Below are positions 1-9,580 of a DNA stretch of 64,000 bases, in pieces. The stretch comes from Flexivirga aerilata. Its GTDB lineage: Bacteria; Actinomycetota; Actinomycetes; Actinomycetales; Dermatophilaceae. The notes below the pieces were generated by a model, which ran no database searches, had not been told where the DNA came from, and worked only from the letters and a program-made list of their open reading frames with translations. Position numbers and translations under genes: made by a program. Location: NCBI RefSeq assembly GCF_013002715.1, contig NZ_JABENB010000002.1:124001-188000 (forward strand), given 5' to 3'. The first letter of the stretch is position 1. Each line of letters opens with the position of its first letter.

Positions 1-353
1 ACCTCGAGGCACCGACCTTGGAGGACGACGGCTACAGCCCCGGCCTGCGGGACAGCGTCACCGGGCTGCTGCTCGCCGCCACCGGCCGGGAGGACCTGGC
101 GCGCGCACGCCTGCAGCAGGCCCGCGACGGCACCCGGGGCATGTCGATGCCGATCACTCTCGCGGAGCGCGACATCGACGAGGCCATGGCGCTGCGCCTG
201 CTGGGCGACGAACCGGCGGCGCGACTGGCGCAGGAGCGGGCGGCCTCGGCATACGACCGCAAGGGGGCCACGGCCATGGCGCGTAACGTCGACACGTGGC
301 TCTCGGTCACCGACACCCTGAAGGGAGACACCGATGCTCACCCACACGCGTGA
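1..353 (+). CDS. C-terminal part of a helical-repeat protein (5' end outside the window)
   Basis: The frame is open at the first bases of the window and closes at TGA 351-353, so only about the last 116 residues are visible. They are Ala/Arg/Leu-rich and look all-helical, with helix pairs spaced like tetratricopeptide repeats (for example EDLARARLQQARDG, then IDEAMALRLLGDEPAARLA). No catalytic motif is visible. Such tails occur in actinobacterial TPR/BTAD regulators and in stand-alone TPR proteins, and the N-terminal part needed to choose is missing. The stop lies inside the next gene (20-base overlap), so the two are probably cotranscribed. Function is not assigned. Confidence 0.6.
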   Translation, partial: LEAPTLEDDGYSPGLRDSVTGLLLAATGREDLARARLQQARDGTRGMSMPITLAERDIDEAMALRLLGDEPAARLAQERAASAYDRKGATAMARNVDTWLSVTDTLKGDTDAHPHA

Positions 354-738
354 ATTCCGCACTGGGGGAAGCGAAGTCGTGCTCGACATCACCAGTGAGT
401 GCGCCGACTTCGTGACCCGGGCGCCGGACGGGCTGCTGCAGCTCTTCGTGCCGCATGCCACCGCCGGCATCGCGATCCTCGAGACCGGCGCCGGCAGCGA
501 CGAGGACCTGCTCGCCGCGTTGCGCGACCTGCTGCCCGCCGACGACCGGTGGCGGCATGCGCACGGCAGCCGGGGGCACGGCAGGTCCCACGTCATGCCG
601 GCACTGATCCCGCCCTACGCGACGGTGCCGGTCGTCGACGGCCGGCTCGCGCTCGGCACCTGGCAGAGCATCTGCCTGGTCGACCTCAATGTCGACAACG
701 CGGTGCGCACTGTGCGCTTCTCGTTGATCCCTGGCTGA
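334..738 (+). CDS. YjbQ/UPF0047 family protein
   Basis: A 134-residue single-domain protein of the widespread YjbQ family. Members have been called secondary thiamine-phosphate synthases because they can complement thiamin auxotrophy; the true physiological reaction is unsettled. The family signatures are all present: HATAGIAILE (41-50), GSRGHGRSH (78-86) and LGTWQSICLVDLN (107-119). The clustered His and Asp residues of the first two motifs form the metal-binding active site in family structures. Full length, probably cytoplasmic. The ATG overlaps the end of the preceding gene. folD follows after 50 bases and seems to have its own promoter. Confidence 0.88.
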   Translation: MLTHTREFRTGGSEVVLDITSECADFVTRAPDGLLQLFVPHATAGIAILETGAGSDEDLLAALRDLLPADDRWRHAHGSRGHGRSHVMPALIPPYATVPVVDGRLALGTWQSICLVDLNVDNAVRTVRFSLIPG

Positions 739-788
739 ACGCCGAACGGTGAACGCGGGACGGCGCGCGGCGTGAAAAGATACGAGCC

Positions 789-1649
789 GTGACCGCGACG
801 ATGCTGGACGGCAAGGCAACCCTGGCGACGATCAAGGACGAGCTGCGTGCGCGCATTGCCGCGCTGCGTGAGCGCGGGGTGGTGCCCGGGCTCGGCACCG
901 TGCTCGTCGGCGACGACCCGGGCTCGACCTGGTATGTCAACGCCAAGCACCGCGACTGCGCGAGCGTCGGCATCACGTCGATCCGTCGTGACCTGCCCGC
1001 CACCGCGAGCCAGGCGGAGGTCGAGTCGGTCATCGACGAGCTCAACGCCGACCCGGCCTGCACCGGCTTTCTCGTGCAACAGCCCACCGGACTCGACGAA
1101 TTCGCTTTGCTGTCAAGGGTTTCGCCGGACAAGGACGTCGACGGCCTGCACCCGACCAACCTCGGCAAGCTGGTCCTGGGGGAGCCCGGACCGCTGCCCT
1201 GCACCCCGATCGGCGCGATCGAGCTGCTGCGTCGGTATGACGTGCCGCTCGCGGGCGCAGAGGTCGTCGTGGTGGGTCGCGGCATCACCGTCGGCCGGCC
1301 GCTCGGGTTGCTGCTCACCCGCCGCAGCGAGAACTCCACGGTCACGCTCTGTCACACCGGCACCCGCGACCTCGCTGCCCACACCCGCACCGCCGACGTC
1401 ATCGTCGCGGCCGCCGGAGTGCCGCACCTCATCACCCGCGACATGGTCAAGCCGGGAGCGGCGGTGCTCGACGTGGGCGTGTCCCGGGTCGACGGCAAGA
1501 TCGCCGGCGACGTGGCGCCCGACGTCGCAGAGGTCGCCGGGCACCTGAGCCCCAACCCGGGCGGCGTCGGCCCGATGACCCGGGCGATGCTGCTGACCAA
1601 CGTCGTGCAGGCGGCGGAGCGGCTCGCCGAGGCCGACGCACCGGCGTGA
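789..1649 (+). CDS. folD: Bifunctional methylenetetrahydrofolate dehydrogenase / methenyltetrahydrofolate cyclohydrolase
   Basis: Interconverts 5,10-methylene-, methenyl- and 10-formyl-tetrahydrofolate with NADP in cytoplasmic one-carbon metabolism. At 286 residues it has the usual FolD length. The YVNAK segment supplies Tyr49 and catalytic Lys53. [13 protein letters not shown] (114-126) is the family signature, [13 protein letters not shown] (161-173) is the nucleotide-binding turn, and PGGVGPMT (257-264) the C-terminal folate-site motif. The start is GTG. An AGATAC element at 778-783 ends five bases before it, which suggests a leaderless transcript; no Shine-Dalgarno is seen. The stop overlaps the next gene by four bases (GTGA). 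Confidence 0.97.
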   Translation: MTATMLDGKATLATIKDELRARIAALRERGVVPGLGTVLVGDDPGSTWYVNAKHRDCASVGITSIRRDLPATASQAEVESVIDELNADPACTGFLVQQPTGLDEFALLSRVSPDKDVDGLHPTNLGKLVLGEPGPLPCTPIGAIELLRRYDVPLAGAEVVVVGRGITVGRPLGLLLTRRSENSTVTLCHTGTRDLAAHTRTADVIVAAAGVPHLITRDMVKPGAAVLDVGVSRVDGKIAGDVAPDVAEVAGHLSPNPGGVGPMTRAMLLTNVVQAAERLAEADAPA

Positions 1650-1921
1650 CCGCGTTCCGGCTCGGCCCGCTCTGGTGGCTGCTCGCAGCGGGCTGCCTGC
1701 TCGCGCTGGCCGTCCTCGTCACGACCTCCGTGCGCGCCGGCGGCTATCTGCTGGCGGGCTGCCTCGCCGTGGCCGGGCTGTTGCGGATCTACTTGCCGGA
1801 GAAGGCAGCCGGCGCGCTCGTCATACGCTCACGAATGGTCGACGGCGTGTTCTTCTTCACGCTGGCCGCGGCGGTCGCCTTCATCTTCAGCATCGTCAAG
1901 CTCGGCGGCATCCCGGGCTGA
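1646..1921 (+). CDS. DUF3017 small membrane protein
   Basis: A 91-residue protein with three predicted membrane helices (about 8-25, 33-49 and 68-87) and an [10 protein letters not shown] loop between the second and third. The pattern and the position directly after folD match the DUF3017 family, which sits downstream of folD in many actinobacteria. Its function is unknown. The GTG start overlaps the folD stop (GTGA), so translation is probably coupled. Ile is written with the rare ATA codon near base 1823, inside a GTCATAC heptamer. No terminator-like hairpin separates it from the oppositely oriented gene that ends at 1935. Confidence 0.85.
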   Translation: MTAFRLGPLWWLLAAGCLLALAVLVTTSVRAGGYLLAGCLAVAGLLRIYLPEKAAGALVIRSRMVDGVFFFTLAAAVAFIFSIVKLGGIPG

Positions 1922-1934
1922 GCACGTCTCGGCG

Positions 1935-3179
1935 TCAGCCCAGGTCGATCTGCACCGCGGGCGCGGACACGTCGTGCACCGACCAGAGCGCCCAGCCGGC
2001 GAGCAGCAGCACGAAACCGACCAGCGCGACGGCGACGACGCGCCGCCCGCCCGTCCTCCCGTCCCCCGCGAGAGCAGCGATCAGCCACGCCCACGCCGGC
2101 CACGCGAGGTAGCCGTAGCGAGCCGCGACAGCGGTGAACCAGGTCAGGGTGACGAACCAACCGGCGATGCTCACGGCCGCCGTCATCACGATCGCGAGCT
2201 GCGGCTGGGTCAGGGGCCCGGCGGTCAGTCTGCGGATGACGCGCGCTCCGCCGACCACCAGCACCACCGCGGTGACCGCGACCACGGCGGCGTCGATCAC
2301 CGCGGGGGAGGCGATGACATTGCGCCAGTATTCGGTCGGCGACCACAGGAAGGTGACGACGCCTCGGGCGAGTTCGAGCACGGCATGCGGCGAGGCCGGC
2401 AGCCCGCGCGCCGGGAAGGGGGCGCTGCCGAGGTCGCGGGGCGGCAGCGGGCCGCCGAAGGCGACGATGTTGTAGACGTACCACCAGCCGCAGATCACCA
2501 CCAGCGGCACGAGGTATGACGCAGCGCGCGCCAGGCGGCGCTCCGCCGGACCGGCGAGCAGCACGATGACGACCGCGATCACGACCGCGAGCGCGTTTTG
2601 TTTGGCAAGGGCGGCTGCACCCGCCACCACACCCGCGGTCAGTGCCGCGCCCGTCGAGCGGGTCTGCAGCGCTCGGCAGCCGAGGTCGAGCGCCGCGAAA
2701 CCGAGCGCCAGGAAGAGCGAGTCGTTCTGGATGCTCCACGCCATCGCGAGCAGCACCGGGTTGAGCACGAACGTCGCCACCGCGACGCGCCGGGCGAGCG
2801 GCGGGAGCGCGAGGCGGCCGAGCAGGCGCCACAGGAAGACCGCGGCGACGAGGAACTCCATGCCGCCGAGGAGCCGCACCGTGTAGAACTCGGCGGGCAC
2901 CCCGGCGACGGCGCGGCCGGCACCGCCGGCCAGCGCGGCGAGCAGGTAGGCGAGCGGTGGCTGCTGTTGCTCGTAGGAGAGGCCGGTGTCGCCGGAGTGC
3001 GGGAGCCGGTGCTGCTCCAGGAGGAAGTTCACCGCGGTCCAGTGCGACGGTTCGTCGTACGGCACGCCGGGCGGGACCCACGCTGCATAGGCAGCGCCCG
3101 CGAGCGCGCCCGCCAGCAGGATGACGAGAAGCCATCGATCCCGCAGAAAGGAGCGCTGGGCCCCGGTCAGTGGCCGCAT
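1935..3179 (-). CDS. Polytopic membrane protein, DUF2142/GT-C glycosyltransferase-like
   Basis: A 414-residue protein with about ten hydrophobic segments. The N-terminal loop after the first helix carries YDEPSHW (41-47), followed by a His/Gln-rich stretch ending QQQPPLAYL. An acidic motif in the first extracytoplasmic loop is characteristic of DUF2142 and GT-C enzymes, which transfer sugars from polyprenyl-phosphate donors on the outer face of the membrane. Donor and acceptor cannot be read. The ATG at 3179 (MRPLTGAQRS) is chosen because longer starts run into mdh. It lies 68 bases after the mdh stop on the same strand and may be cotranscribed with it. Confidence 0.7.
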   Translation of the reverse strand: MRPLTGAQRSFLRDRWLLVILLAGALAGAAYAAWVPPGVPYDEPSHWTAVNFLLEQHRLPHSGDTGLSYEQQQPPLAYLLAALAGGAGRAVAGVPAEFYTVRLLGGMEFLVAAVFLWRLLGRLALPPLARRVAVATFVLNPVLLAMAWSIQNDSLFLALGFAALDLGCRALQTRSTGAALTAGVVAGAAALAKQNALAVVIAVVIVLLAGPAERRLARAASYLVPLVVICGWWYVYNIVAFGGPLPPRDLGSAPFPARGLPASPHAVLELARGVVTFLWSPTEYWRNVIASPAVIDAAVVAVTAVVLVVGGARVIRRLTAGPLTQPQLAIVMTAAVSIAGWFVTLTWFTAVAARYGYLAWPAWAWLIAALAGDGRTGGRRVVAVALVGFVLLLAGWALWSVHDVSAPAVQIDLG

Positions 3180-3247
3180 CGCGTTACTGACCGGGGCCCG
3201 GTGTGACTGACTCAGTTGACTGAACGGACTGATCTGACTGATCGGAC

Positions 3248-4234
3248 TCAGATCAGGCCGAGTTGCTTGACGGTGTCGCGCTCGCCCTCGAGCTCCTTGA
3301 CCGAGGCGTCGATCTTGCCGCGGGAGAAGTCGTCGATCTCCAGGCCCTGCACGATGCTCCACTTGCCGTCGGCGACGGTCACCGGGAACGAGGAGATGAT
3401 GCCCTCGGCGACGCCGTACGAGCCGTCGGACGGCACCGACATCGACACCCAGGCACCGTCGGTGCCGTTCTGCCAGTCGCGGGCGTGGTCGATGGTGGCC
3501 GACGCCGCGGACGCGGCCGAGGAGGCGCCGCGCGCGTCGATGATCGCCGCGCCGCGCTTGGCGACGGTCGGGATGTAGGTGTTCTCGATCCAGTCCTGGT
3601 CGCCGACGGCCTCGGCGGCGGACTTGCCGCCCACCTGGGCGTGGAACAGGTCGGGGTACTGGGTCGCGGAGTGGTTGCCCCAGATCGACATCTGGGTGAT
3701 GTCGGTGGTCTTCACCCCGAGCTTGGCGGCCAGCTGCGCGAGCGCGCGGTTGTGGTCCAGGCGAGTCAGCGCGGTGAAGCGCTCGTTCGGGATGTCGGGG
3801 GCGTTGCTCATCGCGATGAGCGCGTTGGTGTTGGCCGGGTTGCCGGTCACGGTGACCTTGATGTCGTCGGCCGCGACCTCGTTGAGTGCCTTGCCCTGCG
3901 GGCCGAAGATGCCGCCGTTGTCCTTCAGCAGGTCGCCGCGCTCCATGCCCGGGCCGCGCGGCTTCGCGCCGACCAGCAGGGCGTGGCTGACACCGTCGAA
4001 GACCTTCTTCGCGTCGTCGCCGATCTCCACGCCGGCGAGCAGCGGGAAGGCGCTGTCGTCCAGCTCCATGACGACACCCTCGAGTGCCTTGAGCGCCGGA
4101 GTGACCTCCAGCAGCCGGAGTTCGACCGGGGTGTCCGGGCCGAAGAGGTCGCCTGCCGCGATGCGGAAGAGCAGGCTGTAACCGATGTTGCCGGCGGCGC
4201 CGGTGACGGCGACCTTGACTGGCGTGGTGCTCAC
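3248..4234 (-). CDS. mdh: Malate dehydrogenase
   Basis: NAD-dependent oxidation of malate to oxaloacetate in the TCA cycle, cytoplasmic. The 328 residues match the actinobacterial/cytosolic-type enzyme. GAAGNIG (12-18) is the Rossmann glycine motif, TGNPANTNA (130-138) and TRLDHNRA (157-164) line the substrate and catalytic sites, and NHS (187-189) holds the catalytic His. The GTG start at 4234 is preferred over an upstream ATG at 4276 because it has a good ribosome site (AAGGGGA, spacing about 7) and gives the family N-terminus. icd is 2 kb upstream on the other strand; two sugar-modifying genes lie between them. Confidence 0.97.
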   Translation of the reverse strand: MSTTPVKVAVTGAAGNIGYSLLFRIAAGDLFGPDTPVELRLLEVTPALKALEGVVMELDDSAFPLLAGVEIGDDAKKVFDGVSHALLVGAKPRGPGMERGDLLKDNGGIFGPQGKALNEVAADDIKVTVTGNPANTNALIAMSNAPDIPNERFTALTRLDHNRALAQLAAKLGVKTTDITQMSIWGNHSATQYPDLFHAQVGGKSAAEAVGDQDWIENTYIPTVAKRGAAIIDARGASSAASAASATIDHARDWQNGTDGAWVSMSVPSDGSYGVAEGIISSFPVTVADGKWSIVQGLEIDDFSRGKIDASVKELEGERDTVKQLGLI

Positions 4235-4307
4235 GAGATTCCCCTTAGGGCGCGAAATTGAATGCTGGGTTTGCAATTACCGGAAACGACGCTAGCAGCG
4301 GCTCTCG

Positions 4308-5282
4308 TCAGGCACGGTGCCGGTCCCTGGGTGCGAGACGGCGTATGGCGAGGCGCGTCGAACGCGCCAGCCGGCGCAGGCGACGGTCCGGGGAGGTGGT
4401 CAGCACGGTGAGGGCCAGCCGCTCCAGGGGGCCGACGCCGCTGCCCGGCAGTTCGTCGACCAACTGGTCGATGAACTCGCTGCGCGCGTAGTGCGCCCGC
4501 CGCCGGGGCGATCCCAGCCGGTCCTCCACGAGGTGGGCGAGGAACGCGGTGGTGACGCTGCTGTTGTTCATCCGGGCGGCCGGGTGCACCCGGTAGTAGA
4601 AGGCGGGGTGGTCGATGCGCACCGCGCCACCGCCGAGCCGCGCGACGTTGTAGTGGAAGACATGGTCGTCCATCGCGTCGTAGGCGAGCGGAAAACCGCC
4701 TGCCGCGGTCGCGAGGTCGGTGCGCACCAGGAACGACGTCGACCAGCTGCCCGGCGCGCGCAACCAGCGATCCGCCCCCAGCGTCTCGACCTCGCCGGTG
4801 CCACCCCGCACGGGATCCTCCTCCCGCCGCAGCTGCGCCAGCTCGTCGCCGTCGTCGACCCAGGCGAGCTCGAGCTGCGACCGGCTGTCGCCGATGCGGA
4901 GCAGCTCGGAGCGGTCCGCGGACCGGGCGAACAGCCGCTCGGAGGTGCCGACGACGTCGCGGCCGGTGCGGTCGGCGAGGTCGAGCAGCATCGCGGAGCG
5001 GTCGGGGTGCCAGAGGTCGTCCTGGTCGAGGAAGGCGACCCAGGGGGAGCGCACCTGCGCCAGCCCCCGGTTGCGGGCGACCGCCACCCCGGCGTTCGGC
5101 TGCTCGAGCAGCAGGTCGACGACCGGGTGCCGGCCGGCGATCTCACGGGACTGGTCGGCCGATCCGTCGTCGACGACCACAACCCGGGGGCGCGGCGACT
5201 GGGCGGCCAGCGAGTCGAGGGTGGCCCGCAGGAAGGGCGCACCGTCGTGCACCGGCACCACGACGGTGATCGGTGCACTCAC
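4308..5282 (-). CDS. Family 2 glycosyltransferase
   Basis: A 324-residue GT-A fold enzyme transferring a sugar from a nucleotide donor, probably at the inner membrane face. VVVPVHDG (7-14) starts the fold, DDGS (38-41) binds the nucleotide, NAGVAVARNRG (63-73) is the typical family 2 loop, and FLDQDD (84-89) holds the metal-binding acidic cluster. No membrane anchor is visible. The GTG start overlaps the stop of the upstream methyltransferase (GTGA), so these two form a coupled pair. They probably belong functionally with the polysaccharide genes that begin at 7432, although icd lies between. Acceptor and linkage cannot be inferred. Confidence 0.9.
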   Translation of the reverse strand: MSAPITVVVPVHDGAPFLRATLDSLAAQSPRPRVVVVDDGSADQSREIAGRHPVVDLLLEQPNAGVAVARNRGLAQVRSPWVAFLDQDDLWHPDRSAMLLDLADRTGRDVVGTSERLFARSADRSELLRIGDSRSQLELAWVDDGDELAQLRREEDPVRGGTGEVETLGADRWLRAPGSWSTSFLVRTDLATAAGGFPLAYDAMDDHVFHYNVARLGGGAVRIDHPAFYYRVHPAARMNNSSVTTAFLAHLVEDRLGSPRRRAHYARSEFIDQLVDELPGSGVGPLERLALTVLTTSPDRRLRRLARSTRLAIRRLAPRDRHRA

Positions 5283-6025
5283 AGGTAGTCACGCAGCCTG
5301 GACTTGTTGGACCCCTCGCAGTTGCGACCCTTCTCGATGACCACCAGGTTGTGGTAGGCGTGCACCGCGACGACCGTCCGGTCGAGGTCGCTCGGCCGGT
5401 AGTCCTCGTCCAGGAACTCCTCGTGGTTGAGGCCGTCGAGCAGGTCCTTCACCAGCGCCATCGTCGTGGTGGTGTCGTGCCGGTCGAGGCTGCCGTTGAA
5501 GGTCGGCCAGTATGACGTCTGGGTGTCCTCGATGACGTAGACCCCGTCGTCGGCGAGGAGCGGGAAGAGGGTCGCGAACGTCGCCCGCACGTGGTCGCTG
5601 TGGTGGCTGCCGTCGTCGATCACCACATCCGGCCGGCCGGTCTCGCGCACGATGCGTTCCAGCAGCGCGGCGTCGGACTGGTCACCCTGGTAGACCGAGA
5701 TCCGGCGTCCCGCGTGCACCCTTTTGTCCTCGATGTCGAGCCCGACGATCTGTGCCCGCGGGAAGTATCTGCGCCACGTGCGCAGCGACGCGCCCTCGAA
5801 GACACCGATCTCCAGCAGGGTGAACCGTCGCCGCCGGAAACGCGCGAGGTGGCGGGCGTAGTGCGGCGTGTAGTGGTGGTCCCCGACCTTGTCCGTGCCG
5901 TAAACCGTTGCCACGTGGGTCAATCCGGAGAGTCCGAATGCCGTCCGCGCGGTGCGCACGGCCTCGGCGGCCTGCCGGAGGCGGGTCTCGCCGACCACTC
6001 GTCCCGCCAGCCCTCGCACCGTCAT
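5279..6025 (-). CDS. Class I SAM-dependent methyltransferase, sugar O-methyltransferase-like
   Basis: A 248-residue methyltransferase. TDKVGDHHYTPHYARHL (44-60) and LEIGVFEGASLRTW (71-84) resemble the family that O-methylates sugars in macrolides, cephamycins and cell-surface glycans. LEIGVFEG is the SAM-binding motif I, GLDI (95-98) the acidic strand end, and VIDDGSHH (135-142) the expected metal/catalytic segment. The ATG at 6025 gives the family length; a GTG three codons upstream is possible. Its coupling with the downstream GT2 gene suggests methylation of a glycan residue added by the cluster. The exact substrate is unknown. Confidence 0.85.
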   Translation of the reverse strand: MTVRGLAGRVVGETRLRQAAEAVRTARTAFGLSGLTHVATVYGTDKVGDHHYTPHYARHLARFRRRRFTLLEIGVFEGASLRTWRRYFPRAQIVGLDIEDKRVHAGRRISVYQGDQSDAALLERIVRETGRPDVVIDDGSHHSDHVRATFATLFPLLADDGVYVIEDTQTSYWPTFNGSLDRHDTTTTMALVKDLLDGLNHEEFLDEDYRPSDLDRTVVAVHAYHNLVVIEKGRNCEGSNKSRLRDYL

Positions 6026-6217
6026 GACGCGCACAATAGCGACCAGCGGTCCGCCGGCCGCCCTGCGGCGCTCGGCCGCCCCGGCCCGGGGGGTTCGAGG
6101 GCCGGCGAGTCTGCCGGATAACCTGGAGCCCGCGCGCCACCGCGCGCCCGCCGCCCGGTCGGTGCCCTCGCCCGCTCGGACCGCGACCCCCGCTTTAGCA
6201 AGGAGCCCAGGCAGGTC

Positions 6218-7447
6218 ATGGAGAAGATCAAGGTCAAGAATCCCGTCGTCGAACTCGATGGCGACGAGATGACGCGGATCATCTGGCAGTTCATCAAGGA
6301 CCGGCTGATCCACCCCTACCTCGACATCGACCTGAAGTACTACGACCTGGGCATCGAGAACCGCGACGTCACCGACGACCAGGTGACCGTCGACGCGGCC
6401 AACGCGATCAAGGAGCACGGCGTCGGCGTCAAGTGCGCCACGATCACCCCGGACGAGGCGCGCGTCGAGGAGTTCGGCCTCAAGGAGATGTGGAAGAGCC
6501 CCAACGGCACGATCCGCAACATCCTCGGCGGCGTGATCTTCCGCGAGCCGATCATCATCTCCAACGTGCCGCGTCTCGTGCCGGGCTGGACCAAGCCGAT
6601 CATCATCGGCCGCCACGCGCACGCCGACCAGTACAAGTCGCAGAACTTCAAGGTGCCCGGCGCCGGCAAGGTGAAGATCACCTATGAACCCGCCGACGGC
6701 AGTGAGCCGCTGGAGCTCGAGGTGGCCGAGTACGGCGACGACGGTGGCGTCGCGATGGGCATGTACAACTACAACAAGTCGATCGAGGACTTCGCCCGCG
6801 CCTCGCTCAACTACGCCCTGCAGCGCAAGGTGCCCTGCTATCTGTCGACCAAGAACACCATCCTCAAGGCCTACGACGGCCAGTTCAAGGACATCTTCCA
6901 GCGCATCTACGAGGACGAGTTCAAGGCCGACTTCGACGCGGCCGGGATCACCTACGAGCACCGGCTCATCGATGACATGGTCGCCTCCGCGCTGAAGTGG
7001 GAGGGCGGTTACGTCTGGGCCTGCAAGAATTACGACGGTGACGTCCAGTCCGACACGGTCGCACAGGGATTCGGCTCCCTCGGCCTCATGACCTCGGTGC
7101 TGATGACCCCCGACGGCAAGACCGTCGAGGCCGAGGCGGCGCACGGCACGGTCACCCGCCACTACCGCCAGCACCAGCAGGGCAAGGCGACCTCGACCAA
7201 CCCGATCGCCTCGATCTTCGCCTGGACCCGTGGCCTGGCCCACCGCGGCAAGCTGGACAACACCCCCGAGGTCACCCAGTTCGCCGAGACCCTCGAGCGG
7301 GTCTGCATCGAGACCGTCGAGTCGGGTCAGATGACCAAGGACCTCGCGCTGCTCGTCGGCCCCGACCAGCCGTTCCTCACCACCGAGCAGTTCCTCGACG
7401 CGATCGACCAGAACCTGCAGAAGGCGGTCGGTCAGCCCGCGGCCTGA
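6218..7447 (+). CDS. icd: NADP-dependent isocitrate dehydrogenase
   Basis: Oxidative decarboxylation of isocitrate to 2-oxoglutarate in the TCA cycle. The 409 residues are of the eukaryotic-like homodimeric subfamily, not the E. coli type. KSPNGTIRN (93-101) is the isocitrate-binding loop, followed by the [10 protein letters not shown] stretch. [16 protein letters not shown] is the C-terminal NADP-binding region, and an acidic RLIDDMV segment contributes metal ligands. An AAGGAG site precedes the ATG, with rather long spacing. The 192-base upstream gap is divergent with the methyltransferase; no clear promoter is seen there. The last 16 bases overlap the convergent glycosyltransferase gene. 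Confidence 0.97.
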   Translation: MEKIKVKNPVVELDGDEMTRIIWQFIKDRLIHPYLDIDLKYYDLGIENRDVTDDQVTVDAANAIKEHGVGVKCATITPDEARVEEFGLKEMWKSPNGTIRNILGGVIFREPIIISNVPRLVPGWTKPIIIGRHAHADQYKSQNFKVPGAGKVKITYEPADGSEPLELEVAEYGDDGGVAMGMYNYNKSIEDFARASLNYALQRKVPCYLSTKNTILKAYDGQFKDIFQRIYEDEFKADFDAAGITYEHRLIDDMVASALKWEGGYVWACKNYDGDVQSDTVAQGFGSLGLMTSVLMTPDGKTVEAEAAHGTVTRHYRQHQQGKATSTNPIASIFAWTRGLAHRGKLDNTPEVTQFAETLERVCIETVESGQMTKDLALLVGPDQPFLTTEQFLDAIDQNLQKAVGQPAA

Positions 7448-8565
7448 GCCTGCCCCACGCGCTCGAGCAGAGCCCTGACCTGACGCACCCGGTCCGCCCA
7501 GTCGACGCCCGTCGGCCGGTGGGCCGGGCGCGGCGTTTTGTGTTCCTCCACGGCACGCCGCACCGCGGCCGGGAACGCCGCACGGTCGGCGATCGTCGCG
7601 GCCGGACTGTCGACGAAACCGGCCACGGCGGTGGAGACCACCGGCCGGCCCGCGGCTTCGTACTCATATCGCTTGATCGGGTCGAGGGAGTCGGTGAACT
7701 CGTCGACGACATGGGGCACCAGCAGCACGTCGGCGTGCAGCAGGTAAGCGGGCACCTCCGACGCCGCACGTGCCCCGAGTATGACGACGCCCGCGTCCGC
7801 CAGGCTCGCGCGAGATGCCGGGTCCAGCGCGTCCGGCCCGAGCAGCACAACCGTTGCGGCGCCTACGAGTTCGGCGGCGGTCGCCCGGACGAGCCCGACG
7901 TCGAGCCGGTCGGTGTGCAACGTCCCGGCATACAGCGCGACCGGTCCGGCGGGCAGGTCGCCGGGCCGGGGGAGACCCGCGGCATACGCGGAGAGATCGG
8001 CGGCGTTGGGCACGAGCTCGACCCGCCGGCCCTGCCCCTTCACGCGGCGCAGCCCGGGCGAACAGACGACCACCTCGGCAGCTTCGGTGAGCAGGATGTG
8101 CTCGTGCGCCGCCAGCCGGGCGATCTCCCGCGACGGCCGCCGCGCGGCGAGCCAGTCGTCGGTGATGTCGTAGAGCGCCGGCCAGCTCGTCCGGGAGAGC
8201 ACCGCGGCCCCCGCGGGGTCGTTGACCCACAGGAGCGGTGCGGAGAAGCCGAGTCGGTCGGCGGCCCGGACGACCTGGGCCGCCCAGCGCCGGTCCCAGG
8301 ACGGATCGATCCGGCGGGGCAGCCACTTGGTGGGTCCGAGCAGCCAAAGCCGTTGCCAATGCTGCGAATCCGTGGGCCGGGCACGACGCAGACCCGGCCC
8401 CGGTCGCGGTCGTGAGCGGCGTCGTGCGGCATGGATCGGGTCGTGCGCGGGCTCCACGAACAGCACGCGGAGGCCCGGGTGGAGGTCGAGCAGGCCGTCG
8501 ACCAGGTGCTGATTGCGGCGGCGGACCTGGTCCCAGGGTTCGAGGGAGATCACCACCAGGTCCAT
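7432..8565 (-). CDS. GT-B glycosyltransferase (family 4-like)
   Basis: A 377-residue glycosyltransferase with two Rossmann-like halves. The N-terminus [19 protein letters not shown] resembles TuaH-like enzymes of surface polysaccharide synthesis. In the second half, [10 protein letters not shown] opens the donor-binding domain, and [20 protein letters not shown] is the conserved donor-sugar segment with its acidic residues. ATG 8565 shares one base with the upstream stop (TGATG), so it is coupled to the preceding gene. It is the distal gene of a minus-strand run from 12885 to 7432, and its stop lies inside the end of icd. Donor sugar unknown. Confidence 0.85.
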   Translation of the reverse strand: MDLVVISLEPWDQVRRRNQHLVDGLLDLHPGLRVLFVEPAHDPIHAARRRSRPRPGPGLRRARPTDSQHWQRLWLLGPTKWLPRRIDPSWDRRWAAQVVRAADRLGFSAPLLWVNDPAGAAVLSRTSWPALYDITDDWLAARRPSREIARLAAHEHILLTEAAEVVVCSPGLRRVKGQGRRVELVPNAADLSAYAAGLPRPGDLPAGPVALYAGTLHTDRLDVGLVRATAAELVGAATVVLLGPDALDPASRASLADAGVVILGARAASEVPAYLLHADVLLVPHVVDEFTDSLDPIKRYEYEAAGRPVVSTAVAGFVDSPAATIADRAAFPAAVRRAVEEHKTPRPAHRPTGVDWADRVRQVRALLERVGQAQAAG

Positions 8566-9578
8566 CAGGCGACCCCGGCGTAGATCTCGCTGACCCGGCG
8601 CGCCATGTGCTCGGTCGTGAAGCGCGCCCGTTGCGCGAGCCGTAGGGCCCGACCGACCTCCTCGCGTCGTGCCCGATCCCGCGCGAGCCCGGCGAGCAGG
8701 GCCGCCGCCGCGCGGTGGTCGCCGGGGGCGAACAACAGCTCGGGGGTGACCGACCCGACCGTCTCGCGATGGGCTCCGCCGTCCGCGGCGATCACCGGCA
8801 GGCCGGACGCCATCGCCTCCAGGACGGTCAGCCCGAACGCCTCCAGGCGGCTCGGCGCGAGCAACGCCGACGACCCCCGCATCAGCTCCGGCCCGTCGAG
8901 CCGAAAACCGAGGAACCGCACCGCATCCGACACTCCGAGCTCGGCAACCAGCCTGCGCAGCGCGGGCCCCTCGGCGCCGTCGCCGGCCACGTCGAGGCAC
9001 CAGCCCTGCTCTCGCAGGCCGGACGCGGCGAAGGCACGGATCGCCACGCCGGTCTCCTTCTCCGCCTCGAAGCGCTGCATCACCAGCAGCCGCCTGCCCG
9101 TGGGATGGGGATGGTCCGGCCGGGCGTCGACACCCGGGTGCACGACCTGCGCCGCGACACCGATGTGTGCCGCGACATAGGCACTCACCGCGATCTGGGC
9201 CGCAAGGAGCCGGTCCATCCCGCGCAGCACCAGACTGCGCGCCGACGACTGCCCGCGGCGCCGCGCGAAGTGGCGGGTCGCGACCACCGGCACGAGCGCG
9301 GGCGACCGGGGGAGGAGGGCAGCGGTCTCCGAAGCGGTCATGTGAGCACCGACGACGTCCGGTCTCGGCAGCGCTCGTAGCACCCGCCAGCTGTCGACGA
9401 TGCTGCCGGCAGCCACGAAGCCGGCCCGGCCCTCCGCGAGACGCGGTGCCATGATCTCCGCGGCCCCGCCGACCACGACGACCTCGTGGCCGAGAGCGAC
9501 CTGCCCGGTGGCGAGCCGGGCGACATACTGCTCGACCCCGGCGAACCGGCCGGAGGTGACGACGTGGACGATGCGCAC
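8565..9578 (-). CDS. Family 4 glycosyltransferase
   Basis: A 337-residue GT-B enzyme. RIVHVVTSGRFAGVEQYV (from residue 2) is the N-terminal acceptor-domain loop. LLVMQRFEAEKETGVAI starts the donor domain, and the EAFGLTVLEAMASGLPV segment carries the paired glutamates (EX7E) that bind the nucleotide sugar. The GTG at 9578 is only two bases after the upstream stop and gives the usual start of the family. It is part of the tightly packed minus-strand operon 12885-7432, between the polymerase-like gene and another glycosyltransferase, consistent with repeat-unit assembly on a lipid carrier. Specificity cannot be read. Confidence 0.9.
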   Translation of the reverse strand: MRIVHVVTSGRFAGVEQYVARLATGQVALGHEVVVVGGAAEIMAPRLAEGRAGFVAAGSIVDSWRVLRALPRPDVVGAHMTASETAALLPRSPALVPVVATRHFARRRGQSSARSLVLRGMDRLLAAQIAVSAYVAAHIGVAAQVVHPGVDARPDHPHPTGRRLLVMQRFEAEKETGVAIRAFAASGLREQGWCLDVAGDGAEGPALRRLVAELGVSDAVRFLGFRLDGPELMRGSSALLAPSRLEAFGLTVLEAMASGLPVIAADGGAHRETVGSVTPELLFAPGDHRAAAALLAGLARDRARREEVGRALRLAQRARFTTEHMARRVSEIYAGVA

Positions 9579-9580
9579 GA

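Noticed and set aside
3180..3250. GACTGA-rich stretch with a GATCTGA/TCAGATC hairpin after mdh
   Set aside because: The stem is only 7 bp, overlaps the stop codon and has no T-run; I do not call it a terminator.
5279..7243. Methyltransferase extended far upstream through icd
   Set aside because: The extension is antisense to icd and has no motifs; the enzyme is complete from ATG 6025.
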